64,000 nt of DNA from Mycolicibacterium sp. HK-90 (lineage in GTDB: Bacteria > Actinomycetota > Actinomycetes > Mycobacteriales > Mycobacteriaceae), in contig NZ_CP129613.1 in assembly GCF_030486405.1 (NCBI RefSeq), forward strand, positions 4,526,001 to 4,590,000, in the 5' to 3' direction. The notes below the pieces were generated by a model. It saw nothing but the letters and a program-made list of their open reading frames with translations. It ran no database searches and was not told where the DNA came from. This document shows positions 63,855 through 64,000 of this stretch, in pieces; the first letter of the stretch is position 1; each line of letters begins with the position of its first letter. The translations under genes were made by a program, and so were the position numbers.

Positions 63855-64000
63855 GCCAGTGCCACCAAGCCCAGCTCATTGTCGGCCGTGAGCAGCCGAT
63901 GGTGCGGCAGCACCCGGACGGTGTAACCCACCGGCCCGGCGACCGGCAGCGGGGCCGTGGTCGAGAAGACGTCGGTGCCGCCGTCGGCCGATCCGGTGTG
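63851..64000 (-). CDS. glgP: Alpha-glucan phosphorylase GlgP, C-terminal end (cut by window edge)
   Basis: The last 49 codons read ...VGYTVRVLPHHRLLTADNEL... to LGLVALA and a stop, the C terminus of mycobacterial GlgP (Rv1328). The position next to dinG agrees with the M. tuberculosis order. Most of the gene lies beyond the right edge. Confidence 0.75.
   Translation of the reverse strand, partial: HTGSADGGTDVFSTTAPLPVAGPVGYTVRVLPHHRLLTADNELGLVALA

Overview
The window comes from a high-GC actinobacterium, most likely a rapidly growing Mycobacterium/Mycolicibacterium. The right end (about 48.9-64 kb) keeps the gene neighbourhood of M. tuberculosis Rv1343c-Rv1328 in inverted orientation: lprD, a DUF3817 gene, rdgB, rph, an Rv1339-type hydrolase, murI, rhomboid, cysM, cysO, mec, a P1-type peptidase, a DUF2017 gene, clpS, pncB, dinG and the end of glgP. 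An MspA-type porin, LpqM-like lipoproteins, F420-type oxidoreductases and a FadD32-like fatty acyl-AMP ligase fit the same assignment.

Region 1 (1-23.8 kb) is a large catabolic cluster. mhpC-mhpA-mhpB and a KstD-like flavoprotein form one operon, divergent from an iclR regulator and a second KstD-like flavoprotein. Beta-oxidation-type genes follow (thiolase, two SDRs, a crotonase, a long/short acyl-CoA dehydrogenase pair, AMP ligase, ferredoxin). Next come a B12-dependent acyl-CoA mutase split over two genes, with its MeaB GTPase 10 kb away, an F420-type monooxygenase, a CoA transferase, then an SDR, a second ligase and an MFS permease. Three divergent promoter regions carry the same palindrome (GAGAAT-N3-RTTCTC), and a fourth carries a 28-bp direct repeat holding one half of it. 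The whole cluster therefore looks like one regulon. My inference is that it oxidises a ring-containing carboxylic acid: KstD-like enzymes desaturate or aromatise a ring, the Mhp enzymes hydroxylate and meta-cleave it, and the CoA enzymes finish the chain.

Region 2 (23.8-34.6 kb) holds a TetR/Ddn-type pair; a P450-phosphotransferase-SDR operon and an MFS-LacI operon that share a candidate LacI operator; ahpC-ahpD behind a Fur/PerR-like box; a P-loop nucleoside-kinase-like gene; and an LpqM-like lipoprotein metallopeptidase with a DUF4333 gene.

Region 3 (34.7-48.7 kb) begins with a solitary fatty acyl-AMP ligase and two 63-bp palindromic repeat modules, then a dispersed type I restriction-modification locus. 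hsdM-hsdS are separated from fic-hsdR by 4.8 kb on the opposite strand. That stretch carries a nitroreductase and a small type VII secretion-type operon: a frameshifted EspC-like gene, a WxG-helical/DUF4185 protein and a lipoprotein. A K+ channel gene and tRNA-Leu(UAG) close the region.

Region 4 (48.9-64 kb) is the conserved housekeeping block named above, with a second LpqM-like lipoprotein, an MspA-type porin and a virginiamycin B lyase-like propeller protein next to glgP. I saw no transposase, integrase, CRISPR array or rRNA gene.
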